This document shows, one piece after another, positions 13,584-21,208 of a DNA stretch of 24,109 bases (position 1 is the first letter of the stretch; each line of letters begins with the position of its first letter). Origin of the DNA: CAYJUM01 sp964478915 (GTDB taxonomy: Bacteria; Nitrospirota; Nitrospiria; Nitrospirales; Nitrospiraceae); contig CAYZKG010000028.1 of assembly GCA_964478915.1 (NCBI GenBank), positions 1 to 24,109 of the forward strand. Reading direction: 5' to 3'. The position numbers and the translations under genes are program-made. Below the pieces are notes generated by a model. The model did not search any database, was not told where the DNA came from, and worked only from the letters and a program-made list of their open reading frames with translations.

Positions 13584-14768
13584 CTATGGATTGGTCAGCA
13601 TTCGCTGGAGGCGCAATGCCGCGTCCCAGGCCTGCTCCGGCTTTTCCGCTAGAAAAGTCACGTGGCCCATCTTGCGGCCCGGCCGGATGGAGGCCTTGCC
13701 ATAGACATGGAGTTTCGCGCCGGGGATGCGCAGCAGGTCGGCAAGACCGTCGCCGGTGGCGGCCCGGGTCAGATCATCGCCGATCAGGTTGACCATGACG
13801 GCCGGACAGAGCAACCGGACTTCGCCGAGGGGCAGCCCGCACAGCGCCCTCACCTGCTGCTCGAACTGGGTCACGGTACAGGCATCGAGCGTGTAGTGGC
13901 CGGAGTTGTGCGGGCGCGGGGCGACCTCGTTGATCAACAACCGGCCGTCCGGCATGAGGAACATCTCTACGCAGAACACGCCGACCCCTTCCAGCGCGGT
14001 CACGACAGCATCGGCCAGGGCCATGGCCTGCTCTGCGACGGCCGGTTCTACGCCGGCCGGCACTCGCGTGGTCCGTAAGATTCCCCCCTCATGCACGTTC
14101 TCCGCGACGGGGTACCGGCGACGGTCGCCGTCGGCTCCCCGGACCACGAGCACCGACAGCTCCTTCTCGAATCGGAGGAATGTTTCGAGGACCCAGGGGG
14201 GACCCTCTCCCCTGGACCGGTGTTGCTGGCGCAGCCGATCCTGCACCGGCCCAACGTCATCTGGCCCTGCCAATGTCCACTGCCCCTTCCCGTCATAGCC
14301 GGCGGTGGCGGTCTTGCACAAACAGGGATAGCCGAGTTCGCCATTGTCGCCGAGGTCCTCCGGGGACGAGATGCCTCGGAACGGAACGACCGGGAGTCCC
14401 CGATTCTTCAAGAAGGTCTTCTGCGCAAACCGGTTCTGCAGCAGTTTGAGGATCCGGGCTCCCGGCCGAACCGGTACGTAGTGCTCGATCGCCTCCGGAA
14501 CCTGTGCCGCGATGTTCTCCCATTCGAAGGTTACCGCGCTCAACCCTTCGACAAATTCCCCCAGGCCGGTGGTCAATTCGGTCGCATCGATCGCCAGCAA
14601 CGGTCTGCTGAGACAGCGATCCGCCGCCTTGAAGGCGGGCGCATCCGGGTCCGGGTCCCACACCGCCACGCGGTAGCCCATGCGTCGAGCGGCTGCGGCA
14701 AACATGGCGCCGAGCTGGCCGCCGCCAAGGACACCGAGCATGGCTCCCGGATCGATCCGGTCCGGCAT
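13584..14768 (-). CDS. purK: N5-carboxyaminoimidazole ribonucleotide synthase
   Basis: This 394-residue ATP-grasp enzyme carboxylates aminoimidazole ribonucleotide with bicarbonate and ATP in purine synthesis. The N-terminal block GVLGGGQLGAMFAAAARRMG is the PurK hallmark. TFEWENI, PCLCKTATAGYDGKGQW (ATP-grasp loop), VLETFLRFEKELSVLV, VFCVEMFLMPDGRLLINEVAPRPHNSGHYT and RPGRKMGHVTFL follow in family order. I used ATG 14768, which shares a base with the purE stop; a GTG at 14771 would give a 4-nt overlap. purE and purK therefore form a coupled operon. Part of its 3' end (13660-13686) is repeated in the remnant at 12638-12664. Confidence 0.95.
   Translation of the reverse strand: MPDRIDPGAMLGVLGGGQLGAMFAAAARRMGYRVAVWDPDPDAPAFKAADRCLSRPLLAIDATELTTGLGEFVEGLSAVTFEWENIAAQVPEAIEHYVPVRPGARILKLLQNRFAQKTFLKNRGLPVVPFRGISSPEDLGDNGELGYPCLCKTATAGYDGKGQWTLAGPDDVGPVQDRLRQQHRSRGEGPPWVLETFLRFEKELSVLVVRGADGDRRRYPVAENVHEGGILRTTRVPAGVEPAVAEQAMALADAVVTALEGVGVFCVEMFLMPDGRLLINEVAPRPHNSGHYTLDACTVTQFEQQVRALCGLPLGEVRLLCPAVMVNLIGDDLTRAATGDGLADLLRIPGAKLHVYGKASIRPGRKMGHVTFLAEKPEQAWDAALRLQRMLTNP
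13660..13686. repeat. 27-bp direct repeat, copy 2 (in purK)
   Basis: Exact match to 12638-12664. It encodes the RPGRKMGHV motif near the PurK C-terminus. Confidence 0.85.
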
Positions 14769-15337
14769 CACTTGCCTCTTCGCTTCGGCGCAGGCTCCCG
14801 TTTCGGCAGGCGCGTCGCCGTGTATCGGGGCTGGATCGGCAGGCTGGCCAGCACCGTTTCGGTCTGCTCGGCCCGAAATTGCTTGAGGCGCTCGCGGATG
14901 ACCGGATAGCGTCCTGCCAGGATTTCGGCGGCGAGGAGCCCGGCGTTCTCGGCTCCGCCGATCGCCACCGTGGCAACCGGAATGCCGCGCGGCATCTGCA
15001 CGATCGACAGCAGCGAGTCGAGCCCTCTCAGGTTGTCCGTCGGGATCGGGACCCCGATGATCGGCAGGTACGTCTTGGCAGCCAGCATGCCGGGCAGATG
15101 TGCGGCTCCGCCGGCCCCCGCCACAATGACTTCAATGCCACGGTCCGGCGCCTTTTCGGCATAGGCGAAGAGACGGTCCGGCGTGCGGTGGGCCGAGACG
15201 ATCGTCAGCTCGCTGGGAATGCCGAGTTGGGTGAGCATGGCGACCGCCTTTTCCAGGATCGGCAGGTCGGTCTTGCTTCCTCCCAGGACGCCGACGAGCG
15301 GGTGGGTCGTGCCGGTCGCTTTCGCCTGTTTCGCCAT
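14768..15337 (-). CDS. purE: N5-carboxyaminoimidazole ribonucleotide mutase
   Basis: A 189-residue class I PurE that converts the PurK product to 4-carboxyaminoimidazole ribonucleotide. GVLGGSKTDLPILEKA (16-31), TIVSAHRTPDRL (45-56, with H50) and VIVAGAGGAAHLPGMLAA (70-87) are the substrate-binding and catalytic blocks. I chose ATG 15337 because GGGGAG lies six nt upstream and the protein then starts close to the conserved fold; longer in-frame starts reach 15391 with a sequence not typical of PurE. The basic C-terminal tail (TRLPKREPAPKRRGK) is longer than usual. Directly upstream of purK and coupled to it. Confidence 0.95.
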   Translation of the reverse strand: MAKQAKATGTTHPLVGVLGGSKTDLPILEKAVAMLTQLGIPSELTIVSAHRTPDRLFAYAEKAPDRGIEVIVAGAGGAAHLPGMLAAKTYLPIIGVPIPTDNLRGLDSLLSIVQMPRGIPVATVAIGGAENAGLLAAEILAGRYPVIRERLKQFRAEQTETVLASLPIQPRYTATRLPKREPAPKRRGK

Positions 15338-15390
15338 ACTGTCTCCCCGACGTTCGGACTCGCTGCCAGACTCTGGTGCCCTGCGGCACA

Positions 15391-15419
15391 ACCTTAGCGT
15401 TCCCCGGGAGACCGGTCAA
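15391..15419 (-). promoter_or_regulatory. Candidate promoter of purEK
   Basis: Read on the minus strand: TTGACC (15419-15414), 17-nt spacer, TAAGGT (15396-15391). The -35 is good and the -10 weak. The predicted leader is about 45 nt before ATG 15337. Confidence 0.38.
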
Positions 15420-15465
15420 GCGTGAAAGCGGGTGCAGCGCTGGAACCCAAGGAAAACCCGAAAAA

Positions 15466-15495
15466 TTGACCAGCCTCGGAGGATCGGGCTACAAT
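15466..15495 (+). promoter_or_regulatory. Sigma70-like promoter of the MFP-TolC-ABC cluster
   Basis: TTGACC (15466-15471), 18-nt spacer, TACAAT (15490-15495). Both hexamers match the consensus at five of six positions, making it the best-balanced promoter pair seen here. The predicted start is near 15502, with AGGGAG (15515-15520) in the short leader. Confidence 0.65.
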
Positions 15496-15522
15496 AGCCT
15501 ACAAACCAGGATTTAGGGAGCC

Positions 15523-16947
15523 ATGCCGCGTTTGAAGGAGAAGATGAAGTCCCTGATGGCCCAGCCCGTTGGGTTGCGCCATATTGACATTGACGACGTC
15601 GCCGTGTCACAGGCGCTGGCCTCCTGGGAGCAGGTCAGCATTCCTCAGCGACTCCGCTCTTTCGGCAGGCTGGCGATCAAGCTGTTGCTCCTGTTCACCC
15701 TCCTCATTGCGTTCGTCCCCTGGACCCAGACCATCACGGCCACCGGCCAGCTCTCGGCCTACTCGCCGTACGAACGCCCCCAGGACATCGAGGCTCAGAT
15801 CACCGGTCGCATTAATAAGTGGCACGTCTACGAGGGCGTGCGGGTGAAGCAGGGGGATCTGATCCTCGAGCTCAATGATATCGATCCTCAATTTATGGCA
15901 CCCGATCTGCTGTCTCTCCTCGAACAGAGAAAGACGGCTTTGGAGCAGAACCGTCGGGCGGCCCTTGACCGCGCCGACCAGTTGGAAAAGCGCATTAAGG
16001 AGATGCAGAACCTGGTCAAAGCGGCGGTGCCGTCCGCCGAAGCCCGTGTCATCGAAGCCGAAAACAAGGTCCGCGAAGCCCAGCAGCGCGTCACGGCGGC
16101 GAAGATCGCGGTGGACACCGCCGAGCTGAACGTGGACCGGCACCGCCAACTGGCCGAACAGGGACTGGTCTCCCAGCGGGAACTGGAGCTCACGATCCAG
16201 GCGGCGATTGCCAGCAAGGCCGATTTGCAGGGGGCCGAAGCGGGCCTGAAAGCGGCTCAGCAGGCCATGCGGTCGCTGGCGTTCGGCCGCGATCAGGTAA
16301 GCGCCGACGTGCTGCAACGCCTCCTGGATGCCGAGGCCAGCCGGGCCGGCGCGTTCGCCGAGGCCGCGAGGGCGACAGACCAGTTGGCAGACGTCTCGCT
16401 TCGCCTGTCCAACCTCACACAGCGGCGGATTGCCAGCCGCATCTATGCCCCGATCGACGGGACGGTCGTCCGGATGGCCGAGGTGGGGCTCGGAGAGACG
16501 GTCCGACCGGGCGACAAGCTGATGCGCATTTCCCCGATGAGCACGGACAAGGCGGCCGAACTCTGGGCTGACGGCATCGACTCGCCCCTGTTGAACGTCG
16601 GACGAAAAGTCCGTCTGCTCTTCTACGGCATTCCGGCAATCCCACTGCCCGCTTGGCCGGAGCTGATGGCCGGCACCTATGGCGGCGTCATCAAGGTGGT
16701 GGACCAGGTGGATGACGGCAAGGGGAACTTCCGCTTCTGGGTGGTTCCCGACCCCGAGGACCGACCCTGGCCGGAGCAGGCGCATGTCAGACAGGGCACG
16801 AAAGTGATGGGATGGGTGATCCTCAACCGCGTTCCGCTGTGGTACGAGATGTGGCGCCGGTTTAACCTGTTCCCGCCCGACTATCAGGAGAGAGCGCCGA
16901 CCCTCCTGGATACGCTGCTCCCGAAGGTCGGTACAGGGGCGAAGTAG
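15523..16947 (+). CDS. HlyD-family membrane fusion (periplasmic adaptor) protein
   Basis: A 474-residue adaptor that links an inner-membrane transporter to an outer-membrane channel. A cytoplasmic N-terminus precedes one membrane helix (LAIKLLLLFTLLIAFVPW, ~50-67). The first lipoyl half-motif is ITGRINKWHVYEGVRVKQGD, followed by LILELNDID. Long coiled-coil helices run about 125-300 (QRKTALEQNRRAALDRADQL, EAENKVREAQQRVTAAKIAV). The second lipoyl half is IYAPIDGTVVRMAEVGLGET, followed by the beta-barrel domain. The cytoplasmic tail plus single helix fits the HlyD/EmrA class rather than lipoprotein adaptors such as AcrA. An alternative ATG at 15544 has AAGGAG three nt upstream. First gene of a four-gene cluster. 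Confidence 0.88.
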   Translation: MPRLKEKMKSLMAQPVGLRHIDIDDVAVSQALASWEQVSIPQRLRSFGRLAIKLLLLFTLLIAFVPWTQTITATGQLSAYSPYERPQDIEAQITGRINKWHVYEGVRVKQGDLILELNDIDPQFMAPDLLSLLEQRKTALEQNRRAALDRADQLEKRIKEMQNLVKAAVPSAEARVIEAENKVREAQQRVTAAKIAVDTAELNVDRHRQLAEQGLVSQRELELTIQAAIASKADLQGAEAGLKAAQQAMRSLAFGRDQVSADVLQRLLDAEASRAGAFAEAARATDQLADVSLRLSNLTQRRIASRIYAPIDGTVVRMAEVGLGETVRPGDKLMRISPMSTDKAAELWADGIDSPLLNVGRKVRLLFYGIPAIPLPAWPELMAGTYGGVIKVVDQVDDGKGNFRFWVVPDPEDRPWPEQAHVRQGTKVMGWVILNRVPLWYEMWRRFNLFPPDYQERAPTLLDTLLPKVGTGAK

Positions 16948-17067
16948 ACGTTGGCCCACTCGCCCCCATGACTTGTTCTCGCCACTTCCAGTTCCTTCTC
17001 ACACACAGGACTGCACGCACCGCCGTGCCATGACCGCAATGAGTCCGGCCAGAAAGGAGCCGATCCG

Positions 17068-18558
17068 ATGAGCCAGATCGTCAGATACATCAGCGTGGTC
17101 ATGCTCTGTTGGACCTTGCTAGGGCCGGCCTCCTTGGCCTGGTCGGCGGAAGGCAAGGGGAAAACCAACGGAAAGCCCAACGCGTTGCCGCCGATACCAC
17201 TGACGCTGCCAGAGGTCCTCGCCTGGGTCGATCGCTCGCACCCGCTGCTGCAAGGCGCCGGCACCGAGAAAATCGTGGCTCGGGGCAAGTTCCTGCGCGC
17301 GCTGGGAGCCTTCGAGCCGACATTGGTGAACGACTATGAATTGGAGCGACTGGTCACCAAAGACGGCAAAACGGTGAGCGTCGGGTTCAACGACAGCTTC
17401 CTGGATGTCCGACACCCGTCTGGCGCTCGAGCCATCGGCGGCTTCCGCGCCGGGGTCGGGCCTATCCAGATCGCCGACCTGGCCATCAACGGGACAAACC
17501 AGCCGCTGATGGGGTTCTTTCTCCCGTTGTTGCGGGGCTTCATGGTGAACGCCGACAATGCGGAGTTGCAACGGTCCGGCTTGGCCGACCCCAAAGCCGA
17601 GGTCCAGATCGCGCAGACGCGCCAGGACCTCTTCCTGGGCGGGGCCAGTCAATACTGGGACTGGGTGGCTGCCTGGAAGCTTGCGGATGTGCAGAAGCGG
17701 GCCCTGGGGGTCGCCGAAGACCGCGCCAAACAGATCGAGGGACGGGCCAAGGCCGGCGCTGTCGCGCCGTTGGACGTCGTCGAAGCCAACCAGGAAGTGC
17801 AGCGTCGCAAAGAAAACTTCATCGCTGCCAAACGGGAAGTGGAGCGTGAGCAGTACAAGCTGTCTATGTTCCTGTGGGAGAAGGAGTCGCCGGTCACCCC
17901 GAGCGCCGAGCGCGTCCCGGACTTCCCCAAGGAGACGCCCCTGCCCTCCGTCCAGGCGGTCGAGGAAGACAAGGTCAAGGCGAAACTGGCCAGACCGGAG
18001 GTGCGGGAAGTGGCGATCGAGGCCAAGCTCAACAACATTGATCTCGAGCTGGCCAAGAACAACCTGCTGCCGAGCTTGAACGCGGAAGCCGAGCCGTCAC
18101 GCAAACCCGGAGAGTTCGTCCTGGGCCTGGGCTATCGGTTCGGCGTCGAGATGCGGGTCCCCTTCCTGCAGCGGCGTGCGAAAGGCGAGGTCCTGGAGGC
18201 GCAGGGAAAGGCGGACCGCTTCGTCCTGATGCAGAGGTTCCGCGAGCAGCAGGCCGTCGTGGACGTGGATAACGCGCTGTCGGCGATCGAGCGGGCCAAG
18301 GAGCGCATCGCCGTGGCGCATCAAGCCCTGCAACTGGCCAGGACCCTGGAGCAGGGGGAGCGGTTTCGGTTCAGCATGGGCGCCACCAGCGTCCTGTTCG
18401 TCAACTTGCGGGAGCGGAACGCCGTCGACGCAGAGAATCAGTGGATCCGCGCCCTGGCCGATTACCAGAAAGCTCAGGCCTTCTATCAGTGGGCGGTCGG
18501 GAACTGGGGCAAAGCGCCGGGCTCCGCGGTCCCGGTCAGCTATCGGCCGATCGAGTGA
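17068..18558 (+). CDS. TolC-family outer-membrane channel protein
   Basis: A 496-residue protein with a signal peptide (hydrophobic VVMLCWTLLGPASLAW, cut near residue 27). The N-terminal block LTLPEVLAWVDRSHPLLQGA is the usual outer-membrane efflux protein start. Two helical repeats follow: one around ARTRQ-like QIAQTRQDLFLGGASQYWDW to QEVQRRKENFIAAKREVERE, the second from VREVAIEAKLNNIDLELAKN to VAHQALQLARTLEQGERFRF. ALADYQKAQAFYQWAVG lies near the C-terminus. The size fits TolC (~470 residues). AAAGGAG (17052-17058) is the ribosome-binding site. It sits between the adaptor (120 nt gap) and the ABC gene (80 nt gap), so it presumably forms the outer-membrane exit duct. Confidence 0.86.
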   Translation: MSQIVRYISVVMLCWTLLGPASLAWSAEGKGKTNGKPNALPPIPLTLPEVLAWVDRSHPLLQGAGTEKIVARGKFLRALGAFEPTLVNDYELERLVTKDGKTVSVGFNDSFLDVRHPSGARAIGGFRAGVGPIQIADLAINGTNQPLMGFFLPLLRGFMVNADNAELQRSGLADPKAEVQIAQTRQDLFLGGASQYWDWVAAWKLADVQKRALGVAEDRAKQIEGRAKAGAVAPLDVVEANQEVQRRKENFIAAKREVEREQYKLSMFLWEKESPVTPSAERVPDFPKETPLPSVQAVEEDKVKAKLARPEVREVAIEAKLNNIDLELAKNNLLPSLNAEAEPSRKPGEFVLGLGYRFGVEMRVPFLQRRAKGEVLEAQGKADRFVLMQRFREQQAVVDVDNALSAIERAKERIAVAHQALQLARTLEQGERFRFSMGATSVLFVNLRERNAVDAENQWIRALADYQKAQAFYQWAVGNWGKAPGSAVPVSYRPIE

Positions 18559-18638
18559 CGCCCTAGCATGTTGTCGCCCGCTTTGATAAGCTTGGTGCGG
18601 CTCCGAGGCCGTATCAGCCGCCTCGCGAGAGGCACGGG

Positions 18639-20315
18639 ATGATCACAGCCGGCTCCGAGCAGAATCTTTGGGACAGACACCTCCTCCGGGACATGATTGC
18701 CCGGTTGGGCCTCTTCTTCGGGCTCGAGCGGCGCATCTTCGGTCTGCTCGTCACGTATGCCGTGACGATCGGGTTGTTCTCCCTCATCATTCCGTTGACG
18801 GTCCAGGAACTCGTCAACACGTTCGCGTTCGCCATTCAACCCATCATGATCATCACCCTGGCCGGGATCATGATGCTTATTCTATTGTTCGTGGCCGCCT
18901 TCCGCGCTTTGCAGATGTATGCCGAGGAGGTGATTGAGCGGCGGATCTTTGCGAGGATCGCGTTCGCGCTCTCCCAGCAGCTTCCCCGCTTCCGTGACCA
19001 GAATTTCAGGCCCGAATACGCCAACCGGTTCCTCGAAGCGGTCTTGATGCAGCGGGCGCTCGGTGCGCTGGCCGTGGATATCGTCAACGTGATCGTGGGC
19101 GGTATGATCGGCATGACGCTGCTGGTGTTCTACCATCCGTATTTTCTGGTCTTTGACGCTTTTCTTTTGGTCGGATTCGGAGCGATCGTCTTCCTGCTGA
19201 GCCACGGCGGCCTGAGAACGACCTTGGTCATGTCCGAGGCGAAATACCACACGTTGCAGTGGATGCAGGACATCGCCAACAATCTCCTCCACTTCAAAGC
19301 GACCGTGAGCGGGGCGCTGCTGCTGAAGAAAACGGATGACCTCGTGACCACCTACCTGGAAGCCAGACGGAATCGCTTCCGGGTGCTCATCCGTCAGTAC
19401 CTGGGCTCGGTGGGCTTCCAGGCTCTGGGCCACAGCGGATTGATTCTGACGGCGGGATGGCTGCTCGCGATCGGACAACTGACGCTGGGCCAACTGGTGG
19501 CCGCCGAGGTCGTCGTCGCAACGCTACTGCTGAACTTTGATTCGGTTGTCAAGCGGATGCACGTCGTGTTCTATTTCTTCACGTCCCTGGCCGAGCTGGA
19601 CAGCCTGCTCGCCCTTCCCAAGGATACGGTCGGGGGACAGTTGGGGGTTCCGCTGCCGGATCCAAGCGTGCACGGGGTCCGGCTGGTGTGCAAGGATGTT
19701 TCTTTTGCTTATCCTGATTCCCCCCCGGTGTTCGAGCACTTCAACCTCGAGGTGACCGCCGGCGAGAAGCTGGCGATCTTCCCGCACACCTCAACCGGCA
19801 AAAGCACTCTGGCTAAGGTGCTGGCCGGACTGTACGCACCTACAACCGGCATCATCCGCTATAACGGCGTCGATCTTCGCGATCTGGACATTGATACGAT
19901 CAACCGGTGCCGCGGTCTCGTGCTGAGCTCGCCGCTGTCCTTGTTCGAAGGAACGATCGAGGAGAACATCACCATGGGCCGCCCGCAGATCCTGTATGAA
20001 GACCTGCTCTGGGCGCTCCGGTTCGTGGAGATGGAGGAGGAAGTGGATGCGATGCCCCTGGGGCTCAAGACCTCGGTCCGCTCGCGGGGGAAGGCGTTCC
20101 CGACGGGTCAGATTCTTCGCATCCTGATCGCTCGCGCCATCGTGATCAGGCCGCAACTCCTGATCTTCGAAGGCACCCTCCACAATATGGAGCCGGGCAC
20201 GCGCGAGGTCATCCTGCGACGGCTGTGCTCGAAGGAGGAGCCCTGGTCCGTCATCTTCATTTCCAACGATCCGACCCTGGAAGCTCACGTGGATCGTCGC
20301 CTGCTCATGGACTGA
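18639..20315 (+). CDS. ABC exporter-like protein with a catalytically degenerate ATPase domain
   Basis: The 558-residue protein has the layout of an ABC half-exporter: membrane segments in residues ~33-315 and an ATPase-like domain ~345-558. FEGTIEENI and AGEKLAIF show clear homology, but the working residues are altered. Walker A reads FPHTSTGKST (381-390), keeping GKST but losing the first two glycines. The Q-loop Gln is Ser (VLSSP). The signature LSGGQ is FPTGQ (487-491). Walker B plus catalytic Glu (ILILDE) is LLIFEG (507-512), with Asp to Glu and Glu to Gly. The switch His is Asn (ISND, N543). The D-loop SALD reads HNME. The frame is intact and full length, so this is not simple decay. 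It may be an ATP-binding structural partner or need another ATPase. Confidence 0.85.
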   Translation: MITAGSEQNLWDRHLLRDMIARLGLFFGLERRIFGLLVTYAVTIGLFSLIIPLTVQELVNTFAFAIQPIMIITLAGIMMLILLFVAAFRALQMYAEEVIERRIFARIAFALSQQLPRFRDQNFRPEYANRFLEAVLMQRALGALAVDIVNVIVGGMIGMTLLVFYHPYFLVFDAFLLVGFGAIVFLLSHGGLRTTLVMSEAKYHTLQWMQDIANNLLHFKATVSGALLLKKTDDLVTTYLEARRNRFRVLIRQYLGSVGFQALGHSGLILTAGWLLAIGQLTLGQLVAAEVVVATLLLNFDSVVKRMHVVFYFFTSLAELDSLLALPKDTVGGQLGVPLPDPSVHGVRLVCKDVSFAYPDSPPVFEHFNLEVTAGEKLAIFPHTSTGKSTLAKVLAGLYAPTTGIIRYNGVDLRDLDIDTINRCRGLVLSSPLSLFEGTIEENITMGRPQILYEDLLWALRFVEMEEEVDAMPLGLKTSVRSRGKAFPTGQILRILIARAIVIRPQLLIFEGTLHNMEPGTREVILRRLCSKEEPWSVIFISNDPTLEAHVDRRLLMD

Positions 20316-20324
20316 ATAAACCCG

Positions 20325-21116
20325 ATGAAACGCTTCTACATTCAAAGGCCAACCTGGCCCCAGTTGCTCGCCAGCGCCGTGATCGCGTCGGTCGGGCTCC
20401 TGGGCGCCAAGGCTCTGGGCCATGTCAACCAGGATCTCCGGGTGCTCTACACCGAATACACGCTGGCAGCTGTGGACCTCGCCCACATTTCGGGCGATCT
20501 CATGCGCTATCGCACCACCATCAGGCGCTCGCTGGAGGCAACGGATCGAAAGGCGTTCGAGGAGATTACGGCCCCCATCGCGGCACAGCGGGCCCACATT
20601 CAGCACGCCGTGGATCGGTATGCCGCCGCCAGCTTGCGCGTCTCACGCAGCGGCCGAAGCGAGCCGGAAGACCTGAAAGCGGTCCGGGAGAGCCTCGACG
20701 CCTACTTCTCCTCAGCCAGCCAGACCATCAGCCTTATCACCCAGTCCTGGACTGCGGCAACGTCCAATGAGGCAGCCGAACTTCGGCACATGGCCCAATT
20801 GCACGCCATCGACAACGCCGGCCCGAAGCTGATTCAGGTCACTCTGGCGCTGGATCGCCTGCTGGATACCGTGGCCGAAGTGGCCAAAGACATGCGCGAC
20901 GACGGGACCAGGACCGTCAGAGAAACCAGCGCGCTGCTGATCGTCGCCACGATCCTGGCCGCGGTGCTCAACCTCGTGGCTCGACGGCCACACAGGGTGG
21001 AGAAGGCCGGCGCACGAGAGTGGGCATCTCTGCCCTCGGATCAGGCCGGTCTCTCGACGATTCCTTCCTCCGGCACCGGCGAGGATGCAGTCTTCAGGAC
21101 AGGCGAACGCTCCTAG
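20325..21116 (+). CDS. Membrane protein with a receptor-like periplasmic four-helix domain and no output domain
   Basis: A 263-residue protein starting 9 nt after the ABC gene. One membrane helix lies near residues 12-31 (LLASAVIASVGLLGAKAL) and a second near 202-218 (SALLIVATILAAVLNLV). The ~170 residues between are nearly all amphipathic helix with little Pro or Gly (YTEYTLAAVDLAHISGDLMR, ELRHMAQLHAIDNAGPKLIQ, ALDRLLDTVAEVAKDM). This is the arrangement of the 4HB_MCP sensor of chemoreceptors and histidine kinases. The second helix is followed only by ~45 Ser/Gly-rich residues; HAMP, methyl-accepting and kinase domains are missing. It could sense a substrate for the transport cluster, serve as an accessory subunit, or be a truncated receptor. 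Confidence 0.68.
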   Translation: MKRFYIQRPTWPQLLASAVIASVGLLGAKALGHVNQDLRVLYTEYTLAAVDLAHISGDLMRYRTTIRRSLEATDRKAFEEITAPIAAQRAHIQHAVDRYAAASLRVSRSGRSEPEDLKAVRESLDAYFSSASQTISLITQSWTAATSNEAAELRHMAQLHAIDNAGPKLIQVTLALDRLLDTVAEVAKDMRDDGTRTVRETSALLIVATILAAVLNLVARRPHRVEKAGAREWASLPSDQAGLSTIPSSGTGEDAVFRTGERS

Positions 21117-21121
21117 CACCT

Positions 21122-21208
21122 CCTTAGCTCGTCGGGACCGGGACCCATTGCTCTGAGCTGCAATGGGTGCCCGCTCCGGATGATGCAATGGGTCCCGACG
21201 AGCTAAGG
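21122..21208. repeat. Long imperfect palindrome with competing hairpins between convergent genes
   Basis: The left arm starts CCTTAGCTCGTCGGGACC (21122-21139), matched perfectly by GGTCCCGACGAGCTAAGG (21191-21208). The pairing extends inward to 24 bp (GGGACCCATTGC 21140-21151 with GCAATGGGTCCC 21185-21196) if a 6-bp GGGACC duplication in the left arm is bulged. A second GCAATGGGT at 21160-21168 can pair with ACCCATTGC (21143-21151) instead, forming a tighter 9-bp hairpin with an 8-nt loop. The right arm ends one base before the stop of the next gene (21209). A two-way terminator is possible, without a U-tract. Confidence 0.8.

Noticed and set aside
15607..16959. 450-codon minus-strand open frame opposite the HlyD-type gene
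   Set aside because: Shadow of the adaptor coding sequence; the plus-strand product has clear family structure.
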